DNA from: Allium sativum
Taxonomy: Eukaryota; Streptophyta; Magnoliopsida; Asparagales; Amaryllidaceae
Reading direction: 5' to 3'
DNA length: 64,000 nt
NCBI GenBank assembly: GCA_030737875.1
Contig: CM060912.1
Span: 876,579,199 to 876,643,198 of the forward strand
Each line of letters begins with the position of its first letter. The stretch's first letter is position 1. The translations under genes were made by a program, and so were the position numbers. Positions 50,270-61,802 of the stretch are shown here, piece by piece. A model generated the notes under the pieces. It was not told where the DNA came from, searched no databases, and saw only the letters and a program-made list of their open reading frames with translations.

Positions 50270-51120
50270 ATTGGACGATCATCGTTAATAACGATAACCA
50301 TCGCTTGATTCAGACTGACAATTTATTTGCTATAAATTGTGACGAGCCTCATTTCACTCCTAGTCAGTTCCAGTGTATAGCCATCGTCCATACGATCCCA
50401 ACGGGTCTGACGGTTTGAAATTCTGATATCGTATGGAATAGATATGTAAATTATAAGTTAATACCACATTTAAATTTAAAAAAACTTGGATTTTAATTCT
50501 CACATGGGCGTTAACCTTTCTTTCCCGGCCCATCTTCTACCCAAAAGCCCAGACCGCAATACCTTTCTTCCCCAAACATGTCGTGATTCCAGGTTAAACC
50601 AAACACGCCATTTCCACTAGCTTTCGATCCATCTATCTCCTCCAATACACCACTATTCAACTTCAACATAACATTGTTCATCTCCTCTTCCATTTCTCTT
50701 CCTCCTTAACCCATTTTCATCGAGCTCGAATAGCTCTTGGAAAATGCGACTTCGACCACGAAATGCCAGGTCCGACATCGACTTCAACGGATTTTCACAA
50801 AAACTTGCCACAGAGTGCTAAACTTCTCCACGAGCACAAATATACCAACCAAAACTCGAATTGATGATCCAAGAACCCAAAATCAAAAACCCTAGAAAAC
50901 GCTGTAACGGGAAAACCACATCGCACCGACCCAAATGGATATGAAATCGAATAGAATTATACAGGGATCTCATATAAACATGCTTCATGATTTATGGAGT
51001 TTTATTTCATTTGTTATGAATTTTCCAAGCTCGCGTTTTAAGTAGAGAAAGAAGAAAAAGGGACGGTGGATTTATTTGTTGACCATAGGAAGTGAATTAG
51101 GTTTTAGAGAGGGTTAGATG

Positions 51121-51134
51121 CATATTTATAGGGT
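51121..51134 (-). promoter_or_regulatory. Probable TATA box (F 3' LTR)
   Basis: The minus strand reads ACCCTATAAATATG just downstream of the U3 repeats. The same box is at about 58347-58360 in the 5' LTR. Confidence 0.65.
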
Positions 51135-52194
51135 AGGTAAATATCTAGATATTTTGTAGATATTTTTCTTTAGATATTTTATTTTAGATATTTTGTTTTT
51201 ATTTGTCTTCTAAAAATTCGTACAACCGCATATGATATTCAAAAATCATGGGAATGGACATACAACTAGGGTTTGACATTACGGACCCAACAAAACTGGT
51301 TTCATCGAATTCCGACTCCGTTTGCTCACACAGCGTATTTTTAACCATCAAAATACTGACTGTTTTTCACATTAAAAATCGGTCGGCCACATACTGACTT
51401 CAAAAATCACGAAAATTGAAATCTAGCAATAATTTAATACTGTGGATCCAACAAAATTAGTTTCGTCGAAAACGGAGGTCATTTGCAAAACTGGCTATTT
51501 TTAAAGCTCTAAATAACCCATTTAAATATATAAATATATTTAAAAATAATTAAATTAAATATAAATAAATTTATATTATCATATATATTCACAATAGAAT
51601 ATCATACAACTCAAATTGGATTTATAACTCGATATTTCGAAATTCCCAGTTATATCGATATTCGATTTATATTTAAAATTCTTTTATAATATAAATAAAT
51701 ATTTATAAATTTCAAAGGAATTCCATAGCGACTTTTCTAAAATTTGATTTGAACATAAATCAAAATCTATACAACGAAATCCCTATTTTTCTCTTCCATT
51801 TCACCAGCTCCGAATGTTTCTTATTTCATAGAAATCCGATTTAAAACGGACCCTGTATATTCAGTTGAAGTTGAAATCGCCAAATAACGAACTGACGCGC
51901 CATTTCGAGCTCGAATTTAATTATAATATAATTATACGTTCAAACTTCATTATTTAAATATATTCATTATTCTAATTCAATTCTAAGCAGAATTAAATAT
52001 TTTAAATTGTCCAGTTCACATTATATTGTCAATTCACTATTTCCGACTATTTCAAAATTAAATATATTATTCTATTATTTAATTTAATTAAATATTCCAT
52101 AAAATTTAATTAAACAACCATTTAATTCTCTAAATTACTATTTAAATAATTAAATTAATTAATTATTCTATCGCTGAAAATACGGGACATTACA

Positions 52195-53591
52195 TTCTTC
52201 CCCCCTTAAAATAATTTCGTCCTCGAAATAGCTAAGGTAGGAAACAAACCTTACTAACTGATTAAAAATTATTTGTTTAATTCTTTAATTTCAATTTCAA
52301 CTGAAAAAATAAACTTCAATCAAAATATTAATTAATTCTTATCAACGAAAATTTTCAAAAATCCTGAAAATTTTCTAACACCCGAAATTTTCGAAAAAAA
52401 TCGCCAGCACCTCCTTTGTATTGGTCTATTGGTACAACTACAACTCGCCTCTCTGGGCCTTCTCCATCCCAAAAGAAAATCAAATAGCCAAGTGGCTTGC
52501 CAATTCGGCTCATCAAAATCTCATATCCAATTAGAATATAAACTAGTACCTTTTTGTCGGGCATATCAATATATCCTTCCCAGTTGTTACCAATTTTGCA
52601 TATACCAATGTCATCCCAATCAAACTCAAATCACTTTTATCTCCAACACAACAATTCGTTTATCCAAGCCAAATTCCATTATCAATCTCAACTACCATTC
52701 TTGATTTTCAATTTAGTTTCACAAATTTCCATCTAATTTGTTTTAATTCAAACATTCCGTTTCTGGGAGTTTCCAAACAACTTTGCGTTTCAAAAATCAA
52801 ATTTCATTTCGGAATATCAAAACAACTCTTTTTCCCAAAATAATTCGAAAACAATCTCTTTGGTAGTAATCCATCACTTACAACTCGACAATGAACACCG
52901 ATGATGTCATGATCGTCATCGGAATCTATTTCCAGCTATCGAAGTGAGTTCAATACTATATCACTTTCAAAACCATATCTAAACATTTCCATTTTGAAAC
53001 ACATTTCCAAATACCATTTACAATGCTTTTAAACCAATTTAAAATCTCCCAGGATTTTAAAATTCTCATATATTCAATTCAAATCCCTTTACAAATACTT
53101 ATTCCGATTTCCAGAGTTTGAATTCCAATTCTGGTTTTAATTTCAGATTCAATTCATCGGATTTCATATGTTTCTCTTATATGATTTCCGATTGGTTACT
53201 TACATAACCATTTAAAACTTATAATCTTACTTGATTATAATAACAACCAATATATCCACTATATTATAATTCCAATATATATTTTCTCTATATCAAAATA
53301 TGCTTTGGGTAAAATTATTTCATTTACCCTCTTTTCAAAACATACAGTGTCGGTTCATCATATTCGAGTGTTTATAAACCCCTACCGATACAGTGGATCA
53401 AACTGATCGACCAGAATTCATAAACAACTCAACCAATAAATCTACTCAATATAAAACCATTTATATCAAATAACAAATACGTTCACTCGTGTATATACAC
53501 TCAACTCAATCTAGGGCATTACTAACCCCATCTCTACTGAGTTACGCCACAGAGCCAAGGTAATTACTTAACCTTAAGCTCTGATACCAAC
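52195..53591 (-). mobile_element. Internal region of the F element, non-coding
   Basis: At left the plus strand TTCTTCCCCCCTTAAAATAA, followed by TTTCGTCCTCGAAAT, is the reverse complement of the polypurine module; the minus strand TTCGAGGACGAAAT resembles the end of Tekay-type pol. At right lies the primer-binding site. The leader near 53505-53580 has GGGCATTACTAACCCC, shared with B, C and D. No reading frame resembles gag or pol; 52429-52704 lies antisense and is not conserved elsewhere. Confidence 0.88.
53578..53589 (-). other. Primer-binding site, initiator tRNA-Met type (F element)
   Basis: GCTCTGATACCA on the plus strand, two bases left of the LTR start at 53592. Its end pairs in AGAGC..GCTCT with AAGGT/ACCTT inside (53551-53582). 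Confidence 0.95.
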
Positions 53592-56500
53592 TGTAGTGTC
53601 TCGAATTTCCGGTACAATTTGAGCTGACCAAATAACACAAGTCCAACACCAATTACACTGGAAACCAGAAAACTAATAGAAAGAAAACAGAAGGTGAGAA
53701 TAAATGAGATAGAAACTTCGAATAGAAGAAGAAGAACATACAACAACAGAGTAACATGAATCTCACAGCGGAACGAACAACATATAATAGTTAACATATC
53801 TTTGAAATAAAATCATTAAATGTAAATAGTGACATTATCAGAGTACAACACTTAAAACACAGTGGAATAAATAATAGCTATAAAATCCTGGAGCCTCCTG
53901 CTCTAAGCTCTCCAAGTATATCTGTAAAATCCTGACTACTTGACTGCCCGTACAAAATTGGGCACCCGAGAGTTTAGGGAAAACAAAACAAAATAAACTC
54001 TTGGTCAGTCATGGGACTGGTGTGAGTAAAATAATTAAAACAGTTTGAGTAATAAAACGATATCTCATAAGACCACGCCGTATAACGGAACGGGTTTTTC
54101 CCTTATGAGAATCCAAAACATTTGATTTAACTTTCAAAATCCTTTTGAAAGAAACGATAAACTTTATATCAAAACTCTTTTGATATTATAATAATGTCTA
54201 TCAACCACAACTAAATAATCATCTAGCATAAATGGTTTCATCTCACGTTCTATATATATAGTATACAATCAAAACCGCGAGCACTTATTGGATAATGGAT
54301 TACCAACTATGACAAGGTATGGAACCACCTTCCGATAGTGTACCTCTAGAGAGGAATACACTGGGTTCAACAAAACATCTTGCAACCCGGCCACACATGA
54401 CCGACCACTCATTTCGCTTGAGTGTATTGAAGGTATATCACCAACGATTGGGATCAGCAACCGTTTCCCAAATGGGACAACATCGAAAATAGATTATAGA
54501 ATGAAATGAATATCTCGAGATAAGTGATAATACACCCTAATTGGAGGCTAACCACTTAGCCATGTTGCCTGCCTGATTTTTGTCATTTCCCGGTTGTGAG
54601 GCTAGAGGCCACGCTTATCTCTGACAGATCACACATTTATTCACTTTAAATGTCACATCGTCATATCCGCCAAATTACAAATTGATTCCCCAAAAATACA
54701 ACGGGTATACAGCTAAGAGAAACGAATTCCTCTGCCACCAAACGTACATACGTTTGAAGAGATCAACTTACGTGATCCATTAAATATACTCCATCAGACA
54801 TTCTTCCATATAGGTCATCCTGGGACTGGACAAACCGAAGGCACTATTCTGTAAACAAGACAGCCCTTGCATAACTCCGTCTTCAATTATCTTCATCGTA
54901 TTTGGTCACAACGCTAATGCCCATACAGAGTGGTTTTCAGATAATCAATTTAATCCCGGTCTCTCTGTATTGACAACGGAAAAATGGTCAAAAACTTCGA
55001 TAGTCGGTGAGTTAACTATAAAAGAAAAACATGTGTACAAACAACGGTCGTATTTCCAAATGGAAATCTTACCGAGAAAATCATCAATCAACACTGATCC
55101 AATTTAATTTAATTTAATTTATCATTCAATTATCCATTTCCCTATTCTTGTTTCCATACATTCAACATTTCTTATTTCTAAATTTAGAAAATATACTTTA
55201 TTAACTTTGGAAAACGTTTCCATTTCTTATTTTCTATATTAGAAAATATTCCTGATTCTTATTTGGAAAACATTTCCAAAACTCCTACATTGGATTTAAA
55301 CAGATGTTTAAATTAAACATCGCTATGCCAACTCAAACCATTTTACTCGTTAACTAAATTCACTTAACCAATCTTCACTGTCGAACCTTAACCATTCCTT
55401 AGTTAAAAACGAATCCAATCAAGTTGGGGTATAACTACCTCTCAGACTTTAATTGAACAACATTTCTAACTTCGAAACAGACAAGATTCACCTTTTAAAC
55501 CTTTAACAAACTTCCTTACGTATCTCTCTTTTGAATAAATCTCTATTCGATAACTCTTTCCTTCAAATAAACTATATTCGATAATCTCTCTTCAAATAGC
55601 CATATTTGATTAACTCTATTTCATTAACACTATCTATTCGATTAACTCTATCAACTAACTCTATTTGATTAACATTATTGGATTAACTCTATTGATTAAC
55701 TCTATTGGATTAACTCTAATGATTAACCCTAATCGAGTTACCCTATTGGATTAACTCTAATCAATTAACTCTTATCAATTAACTCCTATCAACTTACTCC
55801 TTTCGAATAAACTATATTAGATTAACTCCTTTCGAATATACTATATTCGATTAACTTGTTTCGAATAAACTATATTCGGTTTACTCCTTTAACTCTATTC
55901 GAATAAACTATGTTCGATTAACTCCTTTAACTCTATTCGAATAAATTATATTCGATTAACTCCTTTACATTCGATTAACTTGTTTCGAATAAACTATATT
56001 CGGTATACTCCTTTAACTCTATTCGAATAAACTATATTCAATTAACTCCTTTAACAATATTCGAATAAACAATATTCGATTAACTCCTTTAACTCTATTC
56101 GAATAAACTTTATTCGATTAACTCTCTTTCAAATAACTAATATTCGATAACCCTTTTCGAATAACCAATATTCGATAACTCTTTTTGAATAAACAATATT
56201 CAATAACTCCTTTCGAATCAACAATATTCGATAACTCCTTTAATTCTACTCGAATAAACTATATTCGATTACTCCTTTAATTCTATTCGAATAACTAATA
56301 TTCGATTAACTCTCTTTCGAATAACTAATATTCGATAACTCTTTTCGAACAAACAATATTCGATAACTCCTTTCGAATAAACAATATTCGATAACTCCTT
56401 TCAAATAAACAATATTCGATAACTCTTTTCGAATAACTAATATTTGATAACTCCTTTCGAATAACTAACATTCGATAATCTCTCTTCGAATAGCCATATT

Positions 56501-59433
56501 CGATTACTCTTTCTTCGAATAAACTATATTCGAATAACTCTAATCTGACTAACTCTAATTCAATTAACTCAAACTCGATTAACTCTATTCAATTAACACT
56601 AATTCAATTAACTCTAATCGATTAACTCCATTCGATTAACTCCTTTCAATTAACTCTAACTCGATTAACTCTAATCGATAAATTCTTATTCGATTAACTC
56701 TAATTTATTAACTCTAACTCGATTAACTTTATCCGATTAAACCTAACTCGATTTACTTTAATCGATTAACTCTTTTATATAATCCATTAAGTTTGATTCA
56801 TATTTTAAAATAATATTCCATTTCCAAATTCTATATATACTTCTATTTATAGACTTATTCATACGAAATATCTTTTCTATTTCTAACGCTTAAATCTACT
56901 TTAAAATTCCCTTTTATAACTCTATTTATTTCATAAATAAATATTTCCTTTTTATAAATCTATTTTTAAATGTTTTACAAATATTTCCTTTTTAATTCTA
57001 TTTGTAAATGTTTTAAATATTTCCTTTTTAATTATTCATTGATTTTATAAAATATATTTTTTATAAAATCCTTTTCCTTTTATATGTAAAATCCATTGAT
57101 TTTATATAAATAAATTATTTTCAAAATACACTTTGAAAATCCCCAATTCTACATCCCAGTATTTCTTACTATCTAAAATACCAAATAACAATGATCGATA
57201 TCATTCAAACACATAAAATCAACAACAGATTATATATCACATCATATATCACAATATATGGAACAAAACAGTATTATATATATTGAGGAATCCAGTTGGA
57301 TCCCTCCAACCCGTTTCCCTGCATCACAGATGTTAAACAATATAAGTAACATCGATTTCATTTCAATATGAAATATTCTGCTAAACATAAGCAATTCAAT
57401 CAAACAGTTAACACACAGCAATCAACAGATAATTATCAGTTCTAAAAATATGTTATAAAAATATAACTATTCAGAGTTGGTGAGTTTTACTCACATTGGA
57501 CGATCATCGTTAATAACGATAACCATCGCTTGATTCAGATAGACAATTTATTTCGCTGTAAATTGTAACGAGCCCCATTTCACTGCCAGTCAGTTCCAGC
57601 GTATAGCCATCGTCCATACGATCCCAACAGATCTGACGGTTTGAAATTCTGATATCGTATGGAATAGATATGTAAATTATAAGTTAATACCACATTTAAA
57701 TTTAAAAAAACTTGGATTTTAATTCTCACATAGGCCTTAACCTTTCTTTCCTGGCCCATCTTCTACCCAAAAGCACAGACCGCAAAACCTTTCTTCCCCA
57801 AACATGTCGCGATTCCAGGTTACACCAAACATGCCATTTCGACCAGCTTTCGATCCATCTATCTCCTCCAATACAGCACTATTCAACTTCAACTCAACAC
57901 CGTTCATCTCCTCTTCCATTTCTCTTCCTGCTTATCCCATTTTCATTGAGCTCGAACAGCTCTTCGAAAATACGACTTCGACCACGAAATGTCAGATCCG
58001 ACATTGACTTCAACGGATTTTCACAAAAACTTGCCACAAAGTGCTAAACTCCCCCACGAGCACAAATATGCCAACCAAAACTCGAATCGATGATCCAAGA
58101 ACCCAAAATCAAAAACCTTAGAAAACGCAGTATCAGCAAAACCACATCGCACCGACCCATATGGATATGAAATCGAATAGAATTATACAGGGATCTCATG
58201 TAAACCTGCTTCATGATTTATGGAGTTTAATTTCATTTGTTATGAATTTTCCAAGCTTGCGTTTTAAGTAAAGAAAGAAGAAAAAGGGACGACGGATTTA
58301 TTTGTTGACCAGAGGAAGTGAATTAGGTTTTAGAGAGGGTTAGATGCATATTTATAGGGTAGGTAAATATCTAGATATTTTGTAGATATTTTTCTTTAGT
58401 TATTTTACTTTATATATTTTGTTTTTATTTGTCTTCTAAAAATTCGTACAACCACATATGACATTCAAAAATCATGGAAATGGACATACAACTAGAGTTT
58501 GACGTTACGGACCCAACAAAACTGGTTTTGTCGAATTCCGACTCTGTTTGCTCACATAGTGTATTTTTAACCGTCAAAATACTGACTTTTTTCACATTAA
58601 AAATCGGTACGGCCACATACTGACTTCAAAAATCACGAAAATTGAAATGTTACAATAATTTAATATTGCGGATTCAACAAAATTAGTTTCGTCGAGAACG
58701 GAGGTCGTTTGCAAAACTGGCTATTTTTAAAGCTCTAAATAACCCATTTAAATATATAAATATATTTAAAAATAATTAAATTAAATATAAATAAATTTAT
58801 ATTATCGTATATATTTACATTAGAATATCATACAACTCAAATTGGATTTATAACTCGATATTTCAAAATTCCCAGTTATATAGATATTCGATTTATATTT
58901 AAAATCCTTTTATAATATAAATATATATTTATAAACATCAAAGGAATTCCATAGTGACTTTTCTAAAATTTGATTTGAACATAAATCAAAATCAACACAA
59001 CGAAATCCTGATTTTTCTCTTCCATTAAAAAAATATACTTCACCAGCTCTGAACGTTTCTTATTTCACAGAAATCCGATTTAAAACGGACCCTGTATATT
59101 CAGTTGAAGTTCAAATCGCCAAATAACGAACTGCCAATCCATTTCGATCTCGAATTTAATTATTATATAATTATACGTTTAGATTTCGTTATTTAAGTAT
59201 ATTCGTTATTCTAATTCAATTCTAAGCAGAATTAAATATTTTAAATTGTCCAATTCACATTATATTGTCAATTCACTATTTCTGACTATTTCGAAATTAA
59301 ATATATTATTCTATTATTTAATTTAATTAAATATTCCATAAAATTTAATTAAAAAACCGTTTAATTCTCTAAATTATTATTTAAATAATTAAATTAATTA
59401 ATTATTCTATCGCTGAAAATACGGGACATTATA
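53592..59433 (-). repeat. 5' LTR of the F element (5842 bp)
   Basis: Partner of 46421-52194 with the same parts: hairpin module near 53944-54088, twin hairpins near 54131-54186, 28-base array about 55520-56780, donor GTGAGT at 57494-57489 and TATA near 58347-58360. It lacks part of the ATATAT stretch present near 50110-50150 of the other copy. It ends GGGACATTATA, one change from the partner's ATTACA. Confidence 0.9.
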
Positions 59434-60008
59434 ATAGTCATGGCCTCCACCTTCGAATTTCATCCCAAATCGCTCCTAATCGATTTCTAATTGAAGATTA
59501 TGTCAAGCTACGTCAAATCAAGGAGAAATAGCACCATTTCAAAATTAGAGCTGCTGTTAGACACTGGAAATCGCCCCAAATCAGTGGAGTTTCAGTGTTG
59601 AAAGTTCTATTCGTGGTTATGGTGAGTGATTAGCATTGTTTTGCACTAATTGGTTAATTAGGGTGATTAGTGTTAATTAATGAAATTATGCATGTTAAAA
59701 ATCTAGAAAAATGTTTAGAAATTCTAAAATATTATTTTAGAGCTCCGATAAAAATTTGGGTTAATTTGGTTAAGTTTTGCTAATCCTATCATTAGATTTG
59801 CTTAAACATGCTTAAGGGGAAAATCTGGGTTTTTGGGTATGTTTGATCCATTTTGACACATCAAATTGTTGCTTGGTGTTTTTGGTTGACTCTCTATGTT
59901 GCTATGACTATATGGTATGCTTTGTGATTGATTAGAAAAGTCAGAATGGTCGAAAACGCCGTCGTATGGCGTAAAACAGTCGCTGGAAAAGTTGCAGGAA
60001 ATGTGCAC
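59434..60008 (+). mobile_element. E LTR, second segment
   Basis: This is the continuation of the LTR broken at 46420. It contains ATGGCCTCCACCTTCGAATT (from 59441), an open stretch of about 16 codons, then GTTATG|GTGAGT (59632-59637), a donor-like site, followed by AT-rich sequence. The arrangement fits an LTR leader plus donor as in the other families. It ends where the G LTR begins. The join to 46420 is inferred from position, not from an aligned intact copy. Confidence 0.55.
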
Positions 60009-60250
60009 TGTAACACCCCGTATTTTCTGTGAACATAATAGTAACAAATCAGAGAATAATTAAATTGTAACAAAATAATTAAGGGAAACGGGTTGCGCCA
60101 TTGCGTTCGTCTCGATATTCTGCTTGGAATAGAGTCCAAGTTTGCGCAAATCGGACTCCGTATGAAGAAGATATGGCCTTCAGAAGTTTCAGTAAAAAAA
60201 TAGCCCGGAATTCAAAATTCAAAATTCAAAATTCAAAACAGACACCAGGG

Positions 60251-60274
60251 CTGGGCGGGAAAATTCCCGCCCAG
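60251..60274. promoter_or_regulatory. 24-base palindrome upstream of the G LTR TATA box
   Basis: CTGGGCGGGAA-AA-TTCCCGCCCAG has eleven-base perfect arms about 170 bases before the TATA box. The halves resemble E2F-type TTCCCGCC sites; that reading is a guess. Confidence 0.5.
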
Positions 60275-60280
60275 GACCCA

Positions 60281-60352
60281 GGTCGACACTAGGGTCGACC
60301 TGGGGGTCGACCTGGGTAAACAGGTCGACACTAGGGTCGACCTTAGGGTCGA
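60281..60352. repeat. Cluster of six GTCGAC palindromes
   Basis: AGGTCGACACTAGGGTCGAC-type units recur six times before the TATA box. The H LTR has four such sites at 63720-63775 at the equivalent place. Confidence 0.8.
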
Positions 60353-60433
60353 CCTCCCCCCCTTTTCCAGATCTGTAGACAGATCCATTTTTCTGCACCT
60401 GGACGCCTTTCTGACCGGATTCATGAGCTCTAA

Positions 60434-60443
60434 CCTATTTAAA
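60434..60443 (+). promoter_or_regulatory. Probable TATA box of the G LTR
   Basis: CTATTTAAAC, followed by CTTTCTCTCCAC about 25 bases later. It lies about 425 bases into the LTR, near the H TATA offset of about 374. Confidence 0.55.
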
Positions 60444-60681
60444 CACCGCCAAACCCAGCTTTCTCTCCACATAATTTCATTCTGCCTATACTCTGCATCT
60501 ATTCTAATTAAAAATAAAAATGGCGTCACTACTCTGCTAGAATCAAAACAAGAACAAGCACATCTTCTTCCAATCTGGATAGAATTAAAAGAGAATCAAA
60601 TCTAATCGATAGTCTACGCCAAAGGAGCGCTATTCAGTGTCAAAACACAGATCCTAGAAATCAAGGTTTACCTTTTAAATT

Positions 60682-60687
60682 GTGAGT
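60682..60687 (+). promoter_or_regulatory. Splice-donor-like GTGAGT of the G LTR
   Basis: TTAAATT|GTGAGTACAG lies about 240 bases after the TATA box and is followed by long AT-rich, intron-like sequence. Confidence 0.45.
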
Positions 60688-61435
60688 ACAGTTATTTTCA
60701 GATATAAACTTTTATTATGACCTTGGCATAGTTATAAATCTGAATCTGAGGTTATGCATATTCTTATCTGTCAGATCTGTTTTTCTGTGACTATTCTGTA
60801 TCTCCTTTTTCTTTCTGTTCTATAGCCAAGCTGCTACGAGCCCGCGCCAAATCTCATAAGAGATTAATGAATAAAAGCTAATTTTGGGACAAATAATGAA
60901 TATTGCATAATTGGACATGACTGATTTGTGACTAATTTGAGAAAAGAACATAGTTGTAAATTAAGATCTAGAATCAGTGCATACTATGTATAAAAGACAG
61001 TGATTTGGAAGAAGAATTATTATATGATAGCATATGACTTGGGATTTGGAACATAATGCATATTATAATGCAAGATCTAATTTGGAGGACTTAATACATA
61101 ATTAAAATTTAAGATCTAGATTTTGGGGCATATTTTATATCACGATCTATGACTTGAAAAGAGAAAAAAAAGATATATGTGACTTAGGCGTAATGATCTA
61201 TATTAAAATAAGTTAACTATTAATGTGAACGAGCCTAAATATGGATTTTAGGATATTTGGCATCATAGGTTATAATTTGGCACAATTCATATTGTTTGGG
61301 ACTTTTTAGAGAATATTCTGTACTGTGCAAAGTTTAATTAAAATTTGGGGCATATGTCATATTATGAATTATGACCATGATTTAGGCATGTAAATTTAAG
61401 CAAGATATGTAAATAGAACTTTAAGAAATATTTAA

Positions 61436-61640
61436 TCCGTTAAATCTGCTGAATTGCCTAATCTACTAATCTGTTAGCTGCTAAATCTGTTGAATTGCCT
61501 AATCTGCTAAATCTGTTATCTGCTTAATCTGTTGAATTGCCTAATATGCTAAACCTGTTATCTGCTTAATCTGTTGAATTGCCTAATATGCTAAATCTGC
61601 TGAATTGCCTAATCTGCAAAAATTGTTATCTGCTAAATCT
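61436..61640 (+). repeat. 42-base tandem array in the G LTR
   Basis: CTGTTGAATTGCCTAATCTG followed by CTAAATCTGTTATCTGCTTA recurs every 41-43 bases, about five units. Confidence 0.85.
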
Positions 61641-61802
61641 GGTGAATTGCTTAATCTATTGAAAGCTGAATAATTATAAATTTGAGGCTCGATCTAAAAT
61701 TGGGCAAAACATGTTAATAGAACTTTGGATAATCTGCCGTAACTTGTAAAGAAGTTAAATCTGCCAAATAGACATAATTAGTCTGATATTTTATGTAAAG
61801 TG

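Larger units (their letters stand above)
46421..52194 (-). repeat. 3' LTR of the F element (5774 bp)
   Basis: Plus-strand order: TGTAGTGTTTCG start; three-hairpin module (46773-46917); twin nine-base hairpins (46960-46980, 46995-47015); a block with ACCGACCACTCATTTCGCTTG; many short dyads (47997-48140); the 28-base array (48340-49480); more dyads (49668-50350); minus-strand donor GTGAGT (50269-50264); leader; minus-strand TATA (51134-51121); U3 repeats (about 51500-51250); end GGGACATTACA. A 60-codon minus frame (50693-50511) is open in both LTRs, but about 12 of 60 residues differ, so coding selection is unlikely. Confidence 0.9.
46421..59433 (-). mobile_element. Complete non-autonomous LTR retrotransposon, family F (minus strand)
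   Basis: Direct LTRs at 46421-52194 and 53592-59433 flank a 1.4-kb interior with primer-binding site and polypurine tract on the minus strand. About seven mismatches appear in the first 137 aligned LTR bases. Flanks CTAGC and ATAGT agree at three of five bases, so the target duplication is decayed or doubtful. LTRs make up about 89% of the element. There is no gag-pol. Architecture is the same as family A although the LTR sequences are mostly unrelated outside shared modules. Confidence 0.9.

Noticed and set aside
50511..50693. 60-codon minus-strand frame in both F LTRs (also 57737-57919)
   Set aside because: Roughly 14 base differences give about 12 residue differences, the opposite of purifying selection.
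60423..60605. Short frames around the G LTR TATA box and leader
   Set aside because: No recognisable protein; they overlap promoter signals and frames on the other strand.
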